Shown: positions 51,865 to 61,685, counted from the first letter of the stretch. The stretch is 64,000 nucleotides of DNA from Flectobacillus sp. BAB-3569 (GCF_002270355.1 NZ_NJFZ01000028.1:1-64000); one strand, 5' to 3'. The notes: generated from the sequence alone by a model not told the origin. Numbers and translations: made by a program.

Positions 51865-54800
51865 CTAGTTTTGTATCGTTTCTTTGACCGGAATAATGGT
51901 GGGTGGAAGCAACTTATACATAACTGGTGTAACCAAACGAGCAAGTAATGTTGAACTGATAATTCCACCTATAAGCACTAAAGCCAACGGAGAATACAAT
52001 TCTGAATATTCGACAACCAATGGCACTAAGCCTCCTATGGCCGTAAGTGATGTTAACACGATAGGGACAAATCTCACTTCGCCTGCTTCTCGAATCGCCT
52101 CCTCAAGTCCAAAACCTTCTTCTCGAAGTTGATTGGTAAAATCTACCAACAATAAGGAGTTTTTGACCTCGATTCCTACCAGTGCGATAAAACCGATAAC
52201 AGCCGTAAATGATAAGGTTTCGCCCCAAAGTAATAGCATCAAGATAGCTCCAACTATACCCAATGGAATTACTGACAATACAATCAAGGTTGATTTGAAG
52301 TTTCGGAATTCCAAAATTAGGATAGCTATCATTCCGAAGACAGTTATCAAAACTATCACCCCTATGCCTCCGAAAGATTTTTCTGCATTTTCGGCCTCTC
52401 CTGCTACTCTGTACGAAAATCCTTTTGGAAACTTAAAGGTATTTAATTGCTTTATTAATTCTTGGTTTACTTGTGCCGTATTATAACCAGACTTCAAAAA
52501 GGTCGAAACCGTCACATATCGTTCTTTGTCGAAGTGCAAAATTTGATTTTGAGATGTCTCTAACTTAATATCTACCAATTGTTTAAGTGGAATTGCCGTC
52601 CCTAAAGCATTGTTGACATACAAACGATTAAATACATCCAAATCTTGTTGAACACCTGTTCTTGGAATCGAGATGTTGATATTATAGCCGTCCTTTTGGC
52701 CATCTTCTCTGTAAGTACCCACATTTAATCCTGCTATTCCTAAACGTACCACTCGGTCGATTTCGGCAGAGCTGACACCCATCAATCCAGCCTTTTCTTT
52801 ATTAACCACCACACGAATATCCGTCGGTTGGACTTTCAAAGGGTTGTTTACATAAATAGCGCCTGGGTGATTGGCTAATATTTTCTCTATTTTGAAAGCT
52901 ACATTTCTCAGAGTATCCAAATTTTCTCCAAAGATTCGATAAGCAATTGGTGCTTCTAATGGTGGTCCTTGTTCAAAATCTTTTACCTCAATTTTGGCAT
53001 TAGGATACGCTCCCATATTACCACGCAAATCGTCGATTAAAGCTTTTTTCTCAGAAGTTTCCATGTCTTCGAGCAGGACAAAAATTTGTGCTCGGTTTTC
53101 GGACTGACCTCTTTCTACGGTATTGTAATAAATACGAGGATTGACACGACCTACGTTTGAGGCAAAGTTTCTAATCTCAGGTACTTTCTTTAATTTTTCT
53201 TCTACATACTTCACTACTTTAGTCGTAGCAGCCATATTTGTTCCGACTGGAGTTTCGATATTTACTAAAAACATCGGTTTTTCGGAAGTAGGAAAAAGTG
53301 AAAAGCCTAAGAATAATTTAGCCATCATCATCACACCTACAAATACCCCTAATGCGCCTGCCAAGGTAGTTTTCGGATGCTTTAAACACCAATCCATTAA
53401 GCGACCATAAGTGGCAGAAATGATTTTTTTCATTCCTCTCAAAATCACATTCCCTTCTGGATTATGATTTTCTGTCAATAAAACAGATGACAAAAACGGA
53501 ACAATCGTCAAAGACACAATCATCGAAGCCAATACCGTAAACATTACAGCCATTGGTAAACTACGAATAAATTCACCCGCTGCTTCTGGCAAGTTGGCAA
53601 TTGGTAAAAACGCAAAGCATAACAATACTGTACACCCTACTACCGCCAAACCAATTTGCTTTGTCGCATCAATAGCTGCTTGCTTGCGTTTGATGCCCAT
53701 ACGCATAAAGCGTTCAATGTTTTCAACAACTACGATAGAGTCATCCACCAAAATTCCTAGGGCAACAATCATCCCTACGATAGACAGCTGGTTAATAGTA
53801 TAACCGAATACGTTGAGTAATGTTAAACCAATCGCTAACGAAAGTGGAATCGAAATCATTACGACAATACTCGCACGTGTACCCAAAGGCAATAGCGTAA
53901 TCAATACTAATAAAATCGCTATTCCGAAATCTTTAGCAAAACGAGTCAAACGATTATCTACAGATTCGGCTTGGTCAAAAACTTTTACGACGTCGACACT
54001 TGGAGGTAGTTGTGCTTTGTATTTTTCAACAATAGGCTCCACAATCTTTCTAATACCAATAATATTCTGTCCTTGCTTTTGGCATGCTGTTACAAAAACA
54101 CAACGATGACCGTTGAGACTAGTAATATGTGTTTCGTCCTCGTAAGCAAATTTTACCTGAGCGATATCCTTGAGATATACGATTTTGGTACCGTTGGTGT
54201 ACACAATCGTATTCTGAATTTCGTCGAGATCATTATATGCTCCTGAGGTTTTTACATTTAGTTTTTTACTCGAAACATTGATACTACCCCCGGGTATATT
54301 GACATTTTCGGACTGGATTGCTCCTAATACCTGATTGACTGGAATACGGTCATGCGCCATTTTTTCCAAATTCAATTCAACGGCTACTTTGCGAGCAGGA
54401 AAACCCCATGATTTGATATTAGTCAAAGGCTTTACCTTTTCGAGTTGTTTTTCCAAGTCATCTGCATATTCCTTTAATTTGGAATAGGGCAAATTTTCAC
54501 TGACTAGCGCAAACTGATAAATATTTACATCAGTTGGTCTAAACTTTTGTACTCGAATATCCAGAATTTCGGCTGGAAGGTCTTTTCTGATAGCATTTAC
54601 TTCACGTACAACCTCCTGATATTTTTCTTCTGGGTCTTGTTCAAAATCATATTCTATCTGAAATACTGCCGCTCCATCTAGTATGACTGTACTTATGCGC
54701 TGAATGTTGTCTAGCTCGTTAATTCTTTTTTCAAAAGGGTCAACTACCAGCTCTTCCATGTCGTTGGGAGTAGCTCCAGGATAGATAATGGTAACGCCAA

Positions 54801-54933
54801 ACTGAGGAGATTCAAACTCTGGATCTTCGCCTCGTGGCATGTTCAACAAGGAATATAGCCCGATTGATAATACCGCCAGAAATACCACTAAGGTAAACTG
54901 GTAATTTTTTACGGAAAATTCTGCGATTTTCAT
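51865..54933 (-). CDS. RND-family efflux transporter, AcrB/HAE1 type
   Basis: 1022 residues with 12 predicted membrane helices and two large periplasmic loops. It begins MKIAEFSVKNYQFTLVVFLAVLSIGLYSLLNMPRGEDPEF and has the helix-4 proton-relay pair (GILVDDSIVVVENIERFMRMG). It follows the adaptor gene by 83 bp and works with it and the TolC-type protein as a tripartite pump. Substrates are unknown; it is less like AcrB proper than the MdtB-type sequences of this phylum. Confidence 0.92.
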   Translation of the reverse strand: MKIAEFSVKNYQFTLVVFLAVLSIGLYSLLNMPRGEDPEFESPQFGVTIIYPGATPNDMEELVVDPFEKRINELDNIQRISTVILDGAAVFQIEYDFEQDPEEKYQEVVREVNAIRKDLPAEILDIRVQKFRPTDVNIYQFALVSENLPYSKLKEYADDLEKQLEKVKPLTNIKSWGFPARKVAVELNLEKMAHDRIPVNQVLGAIQSENVNIPGGSINVSSKKLNVKTSGAYNDLDEIQNTIVYTNGTKIVYLKDIAQVKFAYEDETHITSLNGHRCVFVTACQKQGQNIIGIRKIVEPIVEKYKAQLPPSVDVVKVFDQAESVDNRLTRFAKDFGIAILLVLITLLPLGTRASIVVMISIPLSLAIGLTLLNVFGYTINQLSIVGMIVALGILVDDSIVVVENIERFMRMGIKRKQAAIDATKQIGLAVVGCTVLLCFAFLPIANLPEAAGEFIRSLPMAVMFTVLASMIVSLTIVPFLSSVLLTENHNPEGNVILRGMKKIISATYGRLMDWCLKHPKTTLAGALGVFVGVMMMAKLFLGFSLFPTSEKPMFLVNIETPVGTNMAATTKVVKYVEEKLKKVPEIRNFASNVGRVNPRIYYNTVERGQSENRAQIFVLLEDMETSEKKALIDDLRGNMGAYPNAKIEVKDFEQGPPLEAPIAYRIFGENLDTLRNVAFKIEKILANHPGAIYVNNPLKVQPTDIRVVVNKEKAGLMGVSSAEIDRVVRLGIAGLNVGTYREDGQKDGYNINISIPRTGVQQDLDVFNRLYVNNALGTAIPLKQLVDIKLETSQNQILHFDKERYVTVSTFLKSGYNTAQVNQELIKQLNTFKFPKGFSYRVAGEAENAEKSFGGIGVIVLITVFGMIAILILEFRNFKSTLIVLSVIPLGIVGAILMLLLWGETLSFTAVIGFIALVGIEVKNSLLLVDFTNQLREEGFGLEEAIREAGEVRFVPIVLTSLTAIGGLVPLVVEYSELYSPLALVLIGGIISSTLLARLVTPVMYKLLPPTIIPVKETIQN

Positions 54934-55016
54934 ATATGATGAGTTGTCGGCATAAGCTGTCTTACAATGACATTATGCACGTTTAGGTCTATATAAAATT
55001 GATTAGTTGTAAAAGC

Positions 55017-56066
55017 TTATTTCATCACTTTTACTTTTGTGCCCTCTACCAGATAAGCCGAGCCATCTGTTACCACTTGACTAACTCCCGCCAATCCCTC
55101 ACGAACAAATGCCTGTTGGTTATTGACATAGGCAATCAACAGAGAAACTCTCTTTGCTTTTCCGTTTTCTACAACATATACAAAAGCTTGGTCGCCATTG
55201 CCTTCAATAATGGCATCAACAGGAACAGACGCATATTGGTATTTGATAGAAGGATAAATCAATGCTTTGGCAAATAAGCCAGTCGCCATTTTTTTACCTT
55301 GTGTACTAATTTTTAATTCTGCTTGATAGAGGCCTGAAGCTTGGTCGGCACCTTGAGAGAGGGTTGTCACATTTGCCAAAAACTTAGTATCTGGAAATGC
55401 GTCGAGAGTGATGTCGGCTTTATCGCCTAATTTGAGACGAGTCCAATCTTTATCTGCGATACCCACTTTTACCACCCAGTCGTTCGCACCTGCGGCGTTT
55501 ACAAAAAACACAGGACTACCAGACGAGGCTAGTTCTCCTTCATTCATCATTTTTTTGACCACAACGCCATTGGTTGGTGCATAAATTTTGGAATATCCTT
55601 GGTTGTATTGGGCTATTTGCAAACTTTGTTTTGCTACGCTCAAGGCTGTTGTAAGATTTTGGACTTGCTCAAGTGTGGCAACCGAATCACGGTAAAGCGC
55701 ATTGACACGCTTTAAATCTCTTTCGATTTTGCTCACATTTTCTTGTGCTTGTGAAACTTGTGCATTGATTTCGGTCAAATTGAGGGTTGCCAATAATTGA
55801 CCTTTAGCAATATTTTGCCCTTCTTTTACAAAGATTTTTTCGATAATTCCGCCCGTTTTAAAAGATAGTCGAGCTTCATGTAAGGAGCTAATCAAGCCCG
55901 AAGCTTTGATGGGTTCGGTAGAATTAGCATTTGAAACATCCACTAATTTTACGGCTACAGTTTCGTTATCTGCAATTGTTTTTTTGTCGGTTTTCTTTTT
56001 GCCACAGGCAAATACCGTTGCTATGATTAGACCTAGAATGAGGCTATTTTTTAAGGAAGTCAACAT
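55017..56066 (-). CDS. RND efflux periplasmic adaptor, lipoprotein
   Basis: 349 residues. The N-terminus ends in a lipobox (IIATVFAC-GKKK), so it is membrane-anchored. It has the barrel-sandwich halves (IIEKIFVKEGQNIAKGQLLATL and IYAPTNGVVVKKMMNEGELASSGSPVFFV), the coiled hairpin (AQVSQAQENVSKIERDLKRVNALYRDSV), and a C-terminal beta-barrel/MP domain. It is the middle gene of the TolC-adaptor-RND operon, 49 bp after tolC-like and 83 bp before the pump. Confidence 0.92.
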   Translation of the reverse strand: MLTSLKNSLILGLIIATVFACGKKKTDKKTIADNETVAVKLVDVSNANSTEPIKASGLISSLHEARLSFKTGGIIEKIFVKEGQNIAKGQLLATLNLTEINAQVSQAQENVSKIERDLKRVNALYRDSVATLEQVQNLTTALSVAKQSLQIAQYNQGYSKIYAPTNGVVVKKMMNEGELASSGSPVFFVNAAGANDWVVKVGIADKDWTRLKLGDKADITLDAFPDTKFLANVTTLSQGADQASGLYQAELKISTQGKKMATGLFAKALIYPSIKYQYASVPVDAIIEGNGDQAFVYVVENGKAKRVSLLIAYVNNQQAFVREGLAGVSQVVTDGSAYLVEGTKVKVMK

Positions 56067-56115
56067 TTTTCAAGAGGATTTTACTTAGCACAAGGCTAAA
56101 GAGATTTTTAGATTT

Positions 56116-57480
56116 TTATTTCAAGTCAAAAGCGGCAGCACTGCGTTCGAGTTCTACCCATTTGAGCCAAACATCATATTGAGCTATCACTTGCTGCAAT
56201 TGAGTGCGAGTCAGTTGGGTCTGGGCATCTAGTAGTTCAATAAAACTAAGATTACCTTCTTTGTAACGGCGCATCATATCGCGATAATAGCGCTGTGCCG
56301 AACTTATCTGATTGGCTTTAGATTGATGAATTTCTTTAGCGGCAGTCAATGCGTTTTGTGCTAAAGTATTTTGTAAATCAAGTTGATTTTTGACTTGCTG
56401 AAGTTGCGTATCTGCGGTAGCAACATCCATTTCGGCTTGTTTTACTTTCAACTGATTTCGTCCTGAGGAATATACAGGTAAGTCAATTGATACTCCGACC
56501 AAGAAAAAGGCATTGGGAGAAATAAAATTCTTGTCAGCCGCGGCGATTTGAGCAAAACGACCTTGAGAACCTAAATCCAATGATGCTCCTATTTTGGGTT
56601 GGTTGTAGGACTGGCTCAATTTTAAGATTTGCTTATTGATATTCAAATTGGTTTCGAGCTTGTCAATTTCTTCACGGTGGGCTAAGTCTATTTTAGCAGG
56701 AATTACAACATTTTTTAAACTGGAGTCAACTTTGATTTCCTGTGTAAACTCACGGTTTAATAAGAAATTGAAATACGCTGCTGCATTTTTCTGTATTCCT
56801 TTGGCAGCTTCTACTTCTGATTCGATACTAGCAATTTCGTTTTGGGTACGAATAGAAACCGTCGGGTTAGCCATGCCATTTTGAATCAACGCTTGGTTGA
56901 CACGCTCACTTTCACGAAGTAGACGTAAAGCATTTTCATAAATACTCAATGCTTCCGTAGCTTTCAAATAATTGAAATAGGCCATTTTTATATCTTTGAC
57001 CAATTCACGTTTATAGACATTGGTTTCGGATTGCTGTAAACCAATCAGTTCCTTTTTGATGCTTTGATTATACTTCAGTTCGGCATTGATCAAAGGCATT
57101 GAGGTCTTGAATCGCATGTCATAAAAGTCCTTTGGAATCAATTGCTCACTCACATTTGAGATTTGTGGAAAAGCGTTTGAGTTAGTCAAGCGATTGAGCG
57201 TCGCATATACAGGGTTTACCAAATCCCCAACAGGAATATCAATCGTACGACCACCCAATGCAGAAGAGACAGTCGTATTGAAATTCACGGCAGGTTTGAA
57301 CAAACTTTTGGCCTCATCTAAAGCCCAAATAGCTTTTTGTAGCTGAAAACGTTGCTGCTTGAGCGTCTGACTATTTTGTAACCCTTCTTGTACATACTGA
57401 TTGAGTACTTCTGATTGAGCCATAGTTCCATAAGCGAGCCAACAGCACACCAAGGATAAATAATACTTCATAGGTTTCAT
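56116..57480 (-). CDS. TolC-family outer-membrane channel
   Basis: 454 residues with a signal peptide (MKYYLSLVCCWLAYGTMAQ, from the second ATG of the start). Long alpha-helical hairpins repeat twice (SEVLNQYVQEGLQNSQTLKQQRFQLQKAIW and the KEIHQSKANQISSAQRYYRDMMRRYKEGNLSFIELLDAQTQL half). The family signature is the latter YKEGNLSFIELLDAQ. It is the first gene of the efflux operon and forms its outer-membrane exit. Confidence 0.92.
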   Translation of the reverse strand: MKPMKYYLSLVCCWLAYGTMAQSEVLNQYVQEGLQNSQTLKQQRFQLQKAIWALDEAKSLFKPAVNFNTTVSSALGGRTIDIPVGDLVNPVYATLNRLTNSNAFPQISNVSEQLIPKDFYDMRFKTSMPLINAELKYNQSIKKELIGLQQSETNVYKRELVKDIKMAYFNYLKATEALSIYENALRLLRESERVNQALIQNGMANPTVSIRTQNEIASIESEVEAAKGIQKNAAAYFNFLLNREFTQEIKVDSSLKNVVIPAKIDLAHREEIDKLETNLNINKQILKLSQSYNQPKIGASLDLGSQGRFAQIAAADKNFISPNAFFLVGVSIDLPVYSSGRNQLKVKQAEMDVATADTQLQQVKNQLDLQNTLAQNALTAAKEIHQSKANQISSAQRYYRDMMRRYKEGNLSFIELLDAQTQLTRTQLQQVIAQYDVWLKWVELERSAAAFDLK

Positions 57481-57824
57481 GTATTAAACATTTATAATTT
57501 TATAAACACCGTTCAGTAAAAGAGTAAATAAAAAGCATCAATTCATGGGGAATCAATGCCGAATGGGCTTTGAGCTATCGGGTTTTAGCTTTCAGCACTA
57601 GTTATAAAGTATACTAATGCAGGCCGACTGCTCAAACTGAATGCCAAAAGCTGTCATAAGTCAGACCTGTGGGAGATTTTGCTGCCCACAGGTCTTTCTA
57701 GGGGATTTTTAGATTTTTTCAGCTTAAGTAAACTGTTAAATCTTTACTGCTTAATTCACTTTGTAAATCCTTAAAATCAGTTAGTTACTGGTCTTTCAAA
57801 GATTCAAAGACAAAGTAACTAAAA
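57481..57824. other. 344-bp gap ahead of the efflux operon
   Basis: Contains TTTTAGCTTTCAGC-type repeat words (57578) and the hairpin at 57663-57695. Any tolC-like promoter lies here; no clear TTTG/TAnnTTTG pair was seen. Confidence 0.5.
57663..57695 (-). terminator. Hairpin after the thioesterase gene
   Basis: Perfect 11-bp arms AGACCTGTGGG/CCCACAGGTCT with an 11-nt loop. It separates the TetR-thioesterase pair from the efflux operon on the same strand; the minus-strand T tract is weak. Confidence 0.65.
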
Positions 57825-58268
57825 CTATTTAATAGTATTGCTTGTTGCCACCAAATTGGTTGTACATTTTGCAATTAAAATATCATCTTGGTTACGAATT
57901 TCGCCTTCTGCATGAGCGATTTTCTTTCCCATTCTTACAATCTTAGATTTTACGCGAACGGTCTCGCCTAGTCGTGCGCTAAAAAGGTAATCTACCGAAA
58001 GATTGACAGTACTATAAAAAACACCATTGCCCATCATAAAAACAGTCATCCCAATAATATCGTCCAACATCGTAGCAGCAATACCGCCATGTAGGATACG
58101 AGCAGGATTTACCATTTCTTCTTTGACTTGGTATTCTATTTCGATACCGTGGTCATGAACTCCTACCAATACGCCATCCAACAATTTGGCCACTGGCGAA
58201 ATACTTTTTTCGGCTACACGAGTACCAATATATTCTTTAAAAACCTCTAATGCGTGTTTATTACTCAT
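57825..58268 (-). CDS. PaaI-type hotdog thioesterase
   Basis: 147 residues. The hotdog signature is MVNPARILHGGIAATMLDDIIGMTVFMMG (HGG-x-D-type acyl-CoA site), followed by STVNLSVDYLFSARLGETVRVKSKIVRMGKKIAHAEGEI. It probably hydrolyses a CoA thioester in the cytoplasm. Its start overlaps the end of the TetR gene by 8 bp, so the two are coupled. The substrate is unknown. Confidence 0.88.
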   Translation of the reverse strand: MSNKHALEVFKEYIGTRVAEKSISPVAKLLDGVLVGVHDHGIEIEYQVKEEMVNPARILHGGIAATMLDDIIGMTVFMMGNGVFYSTVNLSVDYLFSARLGETVRVKSKIVRMGKKIAHAEGEIRNQDDILIAKCTTNLVATSNTIK

Positions 58269-58893
58269 TTTTCTTTTTTATAAGATTCAACATGAAGTCC
58301 AACGACTCTCCTATGAGCTTCTCAAGCTGTATTTCTGGATTTAGTTCACAAAATGGTTCAAATCGCCCTCTGATATTTAATGATACCAGACCATGAACAT
58401 AAGACCAGATTGACATAGACAATACATCGATGTCGGCTGGCAAAACAGAGCCTTGTTCGATACAGAGCGCCAAGTTTTTTTGTAGTGCCACAAAATTGTG
58501 CATGCCACAATCCCAGCCAGCTTCTTGTTTTTTGAGAGCGTGCATAGGCGCGTCTTTTATAAACATCAAGTCGTATAGCTCAGGGTTTTCGAAAGCGAAT
58601 TTTAAGTAAATCAGTCCTCTCATACGCAGTTGTTGAAAACCATCTTCGATACTTTCAACAGGACGAGTCATTTCGGACAATTTATCAAAACCTAATTCAT
58701 GTACCGCATAAAACAACTCATCTTTATCCTTATAATGAAGATAAATGGTAGCTGGACTATATTCTATTTTATCAGCAATAGCTCGAATAGAAGCCTTATC
58801 AAAGCCTTCTTTGATAAAGATTTCTTTAGCAGCTTCCAAAATTCGCTGCTTTAATTCAAGTTTTTCGCGTTCTTTTCTTTCTAAAATACCCAT
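58261..58893 (-). CDS. TetR/AcrR-family transcriptional repressor
   Basis: 210 residues. The N-terminal HTH is LKQRILEAAKEIFIKEGFDKASIRAIADKIEYSPATIYLHYKDKDELFYAV. The C-terminal ligand domain is helical, with EQGSVLPADIDVLSMSIWSYVHGLVSLNIRGRF typical of the TetR_C_33/WHG-type group. It is coupled to the thioesterase gene and lies ahead of the efflux operon on the same strand; it is probably the local repressor of that pump or of lipid genes, a role inferred from position. Confidence 0.9.
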   Translation of the reverse strand: MGILERKEREKLELKQRILEAAKEIFIKEGFDKASIRAIADKIEYSPATIYLHYKDKDELFYAVHELGFDKLSEMTRPVESIEDGFQQLRMRGLIYLKFAFENPELYDLMFIKDAPMHALKKQEAGWDCGMHNFVALQKNLALCIEQGSVLPADIDVLSMSIWSYVHGLVSLNIRGRFEPFCELNPEIQLEKLIGESLDFMLNLIKKKNE

Positions 58894-58966
58894 TTCTTAA
58901 TAAACCAATCTTAGTATACAGGCAAATTTACGCAAAGTGTATAGGCATTCCCAACAGGTAGCAGGC

Positions 58967-59389
58967 TTATTTCACTTTTGTCCACACAGTAGTACGTCCC
59001 AGTAACGAAACGCCCACAAAGCCTCTGATTTCTAATTCATCCGCTTTTTTAAGTTTCATATTGCATGAATAGCTTTTGCCATTTTTAGGGTCATAAATAC
59101 TCCCTTCTTCCCATGCTTTTCCTGTAAACTCAAAATTTTTCAGAATCACCAATCCTAATAAAGGTTGACTACGCAACGATGCATCAGGATTATTTACATC
59201 TTTTTTGTTTGCGTCCTTTATCCAAGAAAGTTTACCAAAATACTTTTCTCCTTGTTTAAATATCAACACCTTACCGTCTTTACTTTCAGATAGCCATTCA
59301 CCCAACACGGCGTCTTTGGTAGGGTTTTGAGCCTGTACGATTTGCATAGTAAATAACAAGGTGGCAAGAATAAATAATAGCTTTTTCAT
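58967..59389 (-). CDS. DUF2147 exported protein
   Basis: 140 residues with a signal peptide (MKKLLFILATLLFTMQIVQA). The family pattern is AVLGEWLSESKDGKVLIFKQGEKYFGKLSWIK, DASLRSQPLLGLVILKNFEF, and GSIYDPKNGKSYSCNMKLKKADELEIRGFVGVSLLGRTTVW. Fold is a lipocalin-like beta-barrel and it is probably periplasmic. No function is established for DUF2147; the context adds none. Confidence 0.88.
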   Translation of the reverse strand: MKKLLFILATLLFTMQIVQAQNPTKDAVLGEWLSESKDGKVLIFKQGEKYFGKLSWIKDANKKDVNNPDASLRSQPLLGLVILKNFEFTGKAWEEGSIYDPKNGKSYSCNMKLKKADELEIRGFVGVSLLGRTTVWTKVK

Positions 59390-59981
59390 GAGTTTGTATG
59401 TTTATTATTAAAAGGTTTTGTTTTCAAGGCTTGAGATTCGGAAGATTTTGTAATCTTTGTATTAAATTCTATTAAAACTATAGGATAAAAATACTTATAA
59501 TATATTTAATCAAAATAGGAATGAGATTTGGGTCATTAAGATACTAAGTTTAGGATAATGTGAGTATTATTATTTCCTAAACGATTTAGGGTAAGGTAGT
59601 TCTAGTTATTCTCAGAGTTATAAATATGCTTTGAAGATTAATATTTTATCGTCTTTCATTTTTATAACAATGTAAAATTACTAAACAGTGTTTAGCAAAC
59701 AAATTTTTGATAATATTTTTTGAAAAATCTATGAAAAATTATTTTTTCAAAAAAATTAAATCCCTGATTTACAGAAATTTAACTAAAAGCAATTATTATT
59801 TAAAGACAATCTAGTAAAATAGTAGTTTGTGCCATTTGGAAGATATTTCTAATTTTGCAAAATTGCACGTTCGAATTACCTCATTATTCAATCAAACGAA
59901 TTAATTATTCTGAATAAGTGCAACAAGCACAACATTGTTGTTCTGAAAACCAAATATTTAATCCCAGAAATTTCAAAAAAT
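59390..59981. other. 592-bp divergent gap
   Basis: Very AT-rich, with poly-A/T runs. The only strong element is the promoter at 59826-59857 for the phosphosulfolactate synthase gene. No hidden coding frame or RNA was found. Confidence 0.55.
59826..59857 (+). promoter_or_regulatory. Bacteroidota-type promoter of comA-like gene
   Basis: TTTG (59826-59829), a 20-nt spacer and TAATTTTG (59850-59857) match both consensus boxes with standard spacing. The leader is about 125 nt. Confidence 0.6.
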
Positions 59982-60746
59982 ATGAATTACCCACTTAACC
60001 AGATTCCCGAGAGAACTGAAAAGCCACGTCAAAAAGGTTTGACAATGGTAATGGACAAAGGGCTTAGTCTCAGACAAGTTGAAGATTTCTTGGAGCTTGG
60101 CTCTGGATATACCGATATAGTGAAGTTGGGTTGGGCAACCTCTTTTGTGACTCCAAACCTAAAAGATAAATTGGCTTTGTATAAATCAGCGGGCATCCCT
60201 GTTTATTTTGGGGGTACTCTGTTTGAGGCATTTGTGGTAAGAGGTCAATTTGACGAATACCGTCGTGTTTTAGACCAATATGGGATGGAATACGCAGAGG
60301 TTTCGGACGGTTCTTTGGAAATGGAACAAGATGACAAATGTGGATATATCCAAACTTTAGCTAAACAAGTAACAGTACTTTCGGAAGTAGGCTCAAAAGA
60401 TGAAGCAAAAATCATTCCTCCATACAAATGGATTAAATTGATGAAAGCAGAATTGGAAGCAGGTGCTTGGAAAGTAATCGGTGAAGCTCGTGAAGGTGGA
60501 AACGTAGGGTTGTTCCGTGCATCTGGTGAAGTGCGTCAAGGTTTGGTAGAAGAAATTTTGACAGAAATTCCAGAAGAAAAAATCATTTGGGAAGCTCCTC
60601 AAAAATCTCAACAAGTTTGGTTTGTGAAGTTGGTTGGCGCTAACGTAAACGTTGGGAATATTGCTCCGCATGAAGTTATTTCATTAGAAACAATCCGTTT
60701 GGGCTTGAGAGGCGATACATTCTCTCATTTCTTGGATAAAAAATAA
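59982..60746 (+). CDS. comA: Phosphosulfolactate synthase
   Basis: 254 residues, full family length. Conserved (beta/alpha)8 features are KGLTMVMDKGLSLRQVEDFLELGSGYTDIVKLGWATSFVTPN, VYFGGTLFEAFVVRG, EVSDGSLEM, GEAREGGNVGLFRASGEVRQGLVEEI and IIWEAPQKSQQVWFVKLVGANVNVGNI. It adds sulfite to phosphoenolpyruvate to form phosphosulfolactate, a step to coenzyme M in archaea. In Bacteroidota it is thought to feed cysteate for sulfonolipids (capnine type) of gliding bacteria; this link is inference. No downstream ComB/ComC genes are adjacent. Confidence 0.9.
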   Translation: MNYPLNQIPERTEKPRQKGLTMVMDKGLSLRQVEDFLELGSGYTDIVKLGWATSFVTPNLKDKLALYKSAGIPVYFGGTLFEAFVVRGQFDEYRRVLDQYGMEYAEVSDGSLEMEQDDKCGYIQTLAKQVTVLSEVGSKDEAKIIPPYKWIKLMKAELEAGAWKVIGEAREGGNVGLFRASGEVRQGLVEEILTEIPEEKIIWEAPQKSQQVWFVKLVGANVNVGNIAPHEVISLETIRLGLRGDTFSHFLDKK

Positions 60747-60760
60747 TTATTGTCCTTCAA

Positions 60761-60799
60761 AGAATGATTGGGCAAAGACAACATTTGCTCAATCATTCT
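60761..60799 (+). terminator. comA terminator
   Basis: Sixteen-base arms (AGAATGATTGGGCAAA and its near-complement, one G-U) with a 7-nt loop and a T-rich tail, 15 bp after the stop. Confidence 0.88.
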
Positions 60800-60856
60800 T
60801 TTTTATTTTTTGATTAAGATTCTCACTATCATACCGTACAAAGGTTACTCTTCTTT

Positions 60857-60864
60857 ACTTTTGT
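60857..60864 (+). promoter_or_regulatory. Possible dedA -7 element TACTTTTG
   Basis: Fits TAnnTTTG, 59 nt before the DedA start. No -33 TTG at the right distance is seen. Confidence 0.35.
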
Positions 60865-60922
60865 AGTTTACTTTCACTATTTACTCCAAGCCTCATTTGG
60901 ACATTGTAAATCTTCCCAAACA

Positions 60923-61573
60923 ATGGAAATTATTCAATTTGTATTACAACTTCTCAAAGATCCTTTAACTGCACTCACGCAGTTTATCACTGACAACGGT
61001 ACGCTTACGTATGGTTTGCTGTTCTTAATCGTATTTGCCGAAACTGGTTTGGTAGTTATGCCTTTGTTACCAGGCGATTCGCTTTTATTTGCGATTGGTG
61101 TATTGGCTGCTCCTGCAACAGGTGGCAAAATTGACATTACTTTCGTCATTCCATTGTTGATTGGTGCAGCGCTTTTGGGCGATAATGTGAATTATTTTGT
61201 AGGAAAATATTTGAGTGACTTTGTTAAATCAAAAGATAAAATTCTCTTCTTAAAACGTGAGCACATTATTAAAACAGAAGAGTTTTACGAAAAAAATGGC
61301 GGTCAAACCGTTATTATGGCTCGTTTTGTACCTATCGTACGTACTGTAGCGCCATTTGTTGCGGGAGCAGGTAGTATGAAATATGGCAAATACATTACAT
61401 TCTGTGTAATTGGTGCTATTGTATGGGTTACTTCAATTACTTTGTTGGGATACTTCTTGGGCAACAACGAGTGGGTAAAACACAACTTCGAAAAAGTAGT
61501 ACTTGGTATCGTGGCTATTTCGGTATTACCAATGGTGATTGGTTTTGTAAAAAGTCAATTCAGTCAAAAGTAA
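60923..61573 (+). CDS. DedA-family inner-membrane protein
   Basis: 216 residues with several membrane helices. The family core is NGTLTYGLLFLIVFAETGLVVMPLLPGDSLLFAIGVLAA, then FLKREHIIKTEEFYEKNGGQTVIMARFVPIVRTVAPFVAGAGSMKYGKYI. Both the conserved acidic residue in FAETGL and the R-F-x-P-x-x-R motif are kept. Members are linked to undecaprenyl phosphate recycling and membrane homeostasis, and this one is probably a lipid carrier flippase. A terminator follows. Confidence 0.92.
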   Translation: MEIIQFVLQLLKDPLTALTQFITDNGTLTYGLLFLIVFAETGLVVMPLLPGDSLLFAIGVLAAPATGGKIDITFVIPLLIGAALLGDNVNYFVGKYLSDFVKSKDKILFLKREHIIKTEEFYEKNGGQTVIMARFVPIVRTVAPFVAGAGSMKYGKYITFCVIGAIVWVTSITLLGYFLGNNEWVKHNFEKVVLGIVAISVLPMVIGFVKSQFSQK

Positions 61574-61635
61574 TTTCTTGAGTAAGACGTGTCAATACAC
61601 GCTTTTTACTCCTATCATATAAAGCATTATTTCAT

Positions 61636-61671
61636 CAAAGAGGCAAAAGTTTTCGTACTATTGCCTCTTTG
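61636..61671 (+). terminator. DedA terminator in the aroE leader
   Basis: Perfect 11-bp arms CAAAGAGGCAA/TTGCCTCTTTG with a 14-nt loop and a T-rich tail. It ends only 14 bp before the aroE start codon, so aroE needs a promoter inside or transcription past it. Confidence 0.8.
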
Positions 61672-61685
61672 TTTATTTTTACGCT

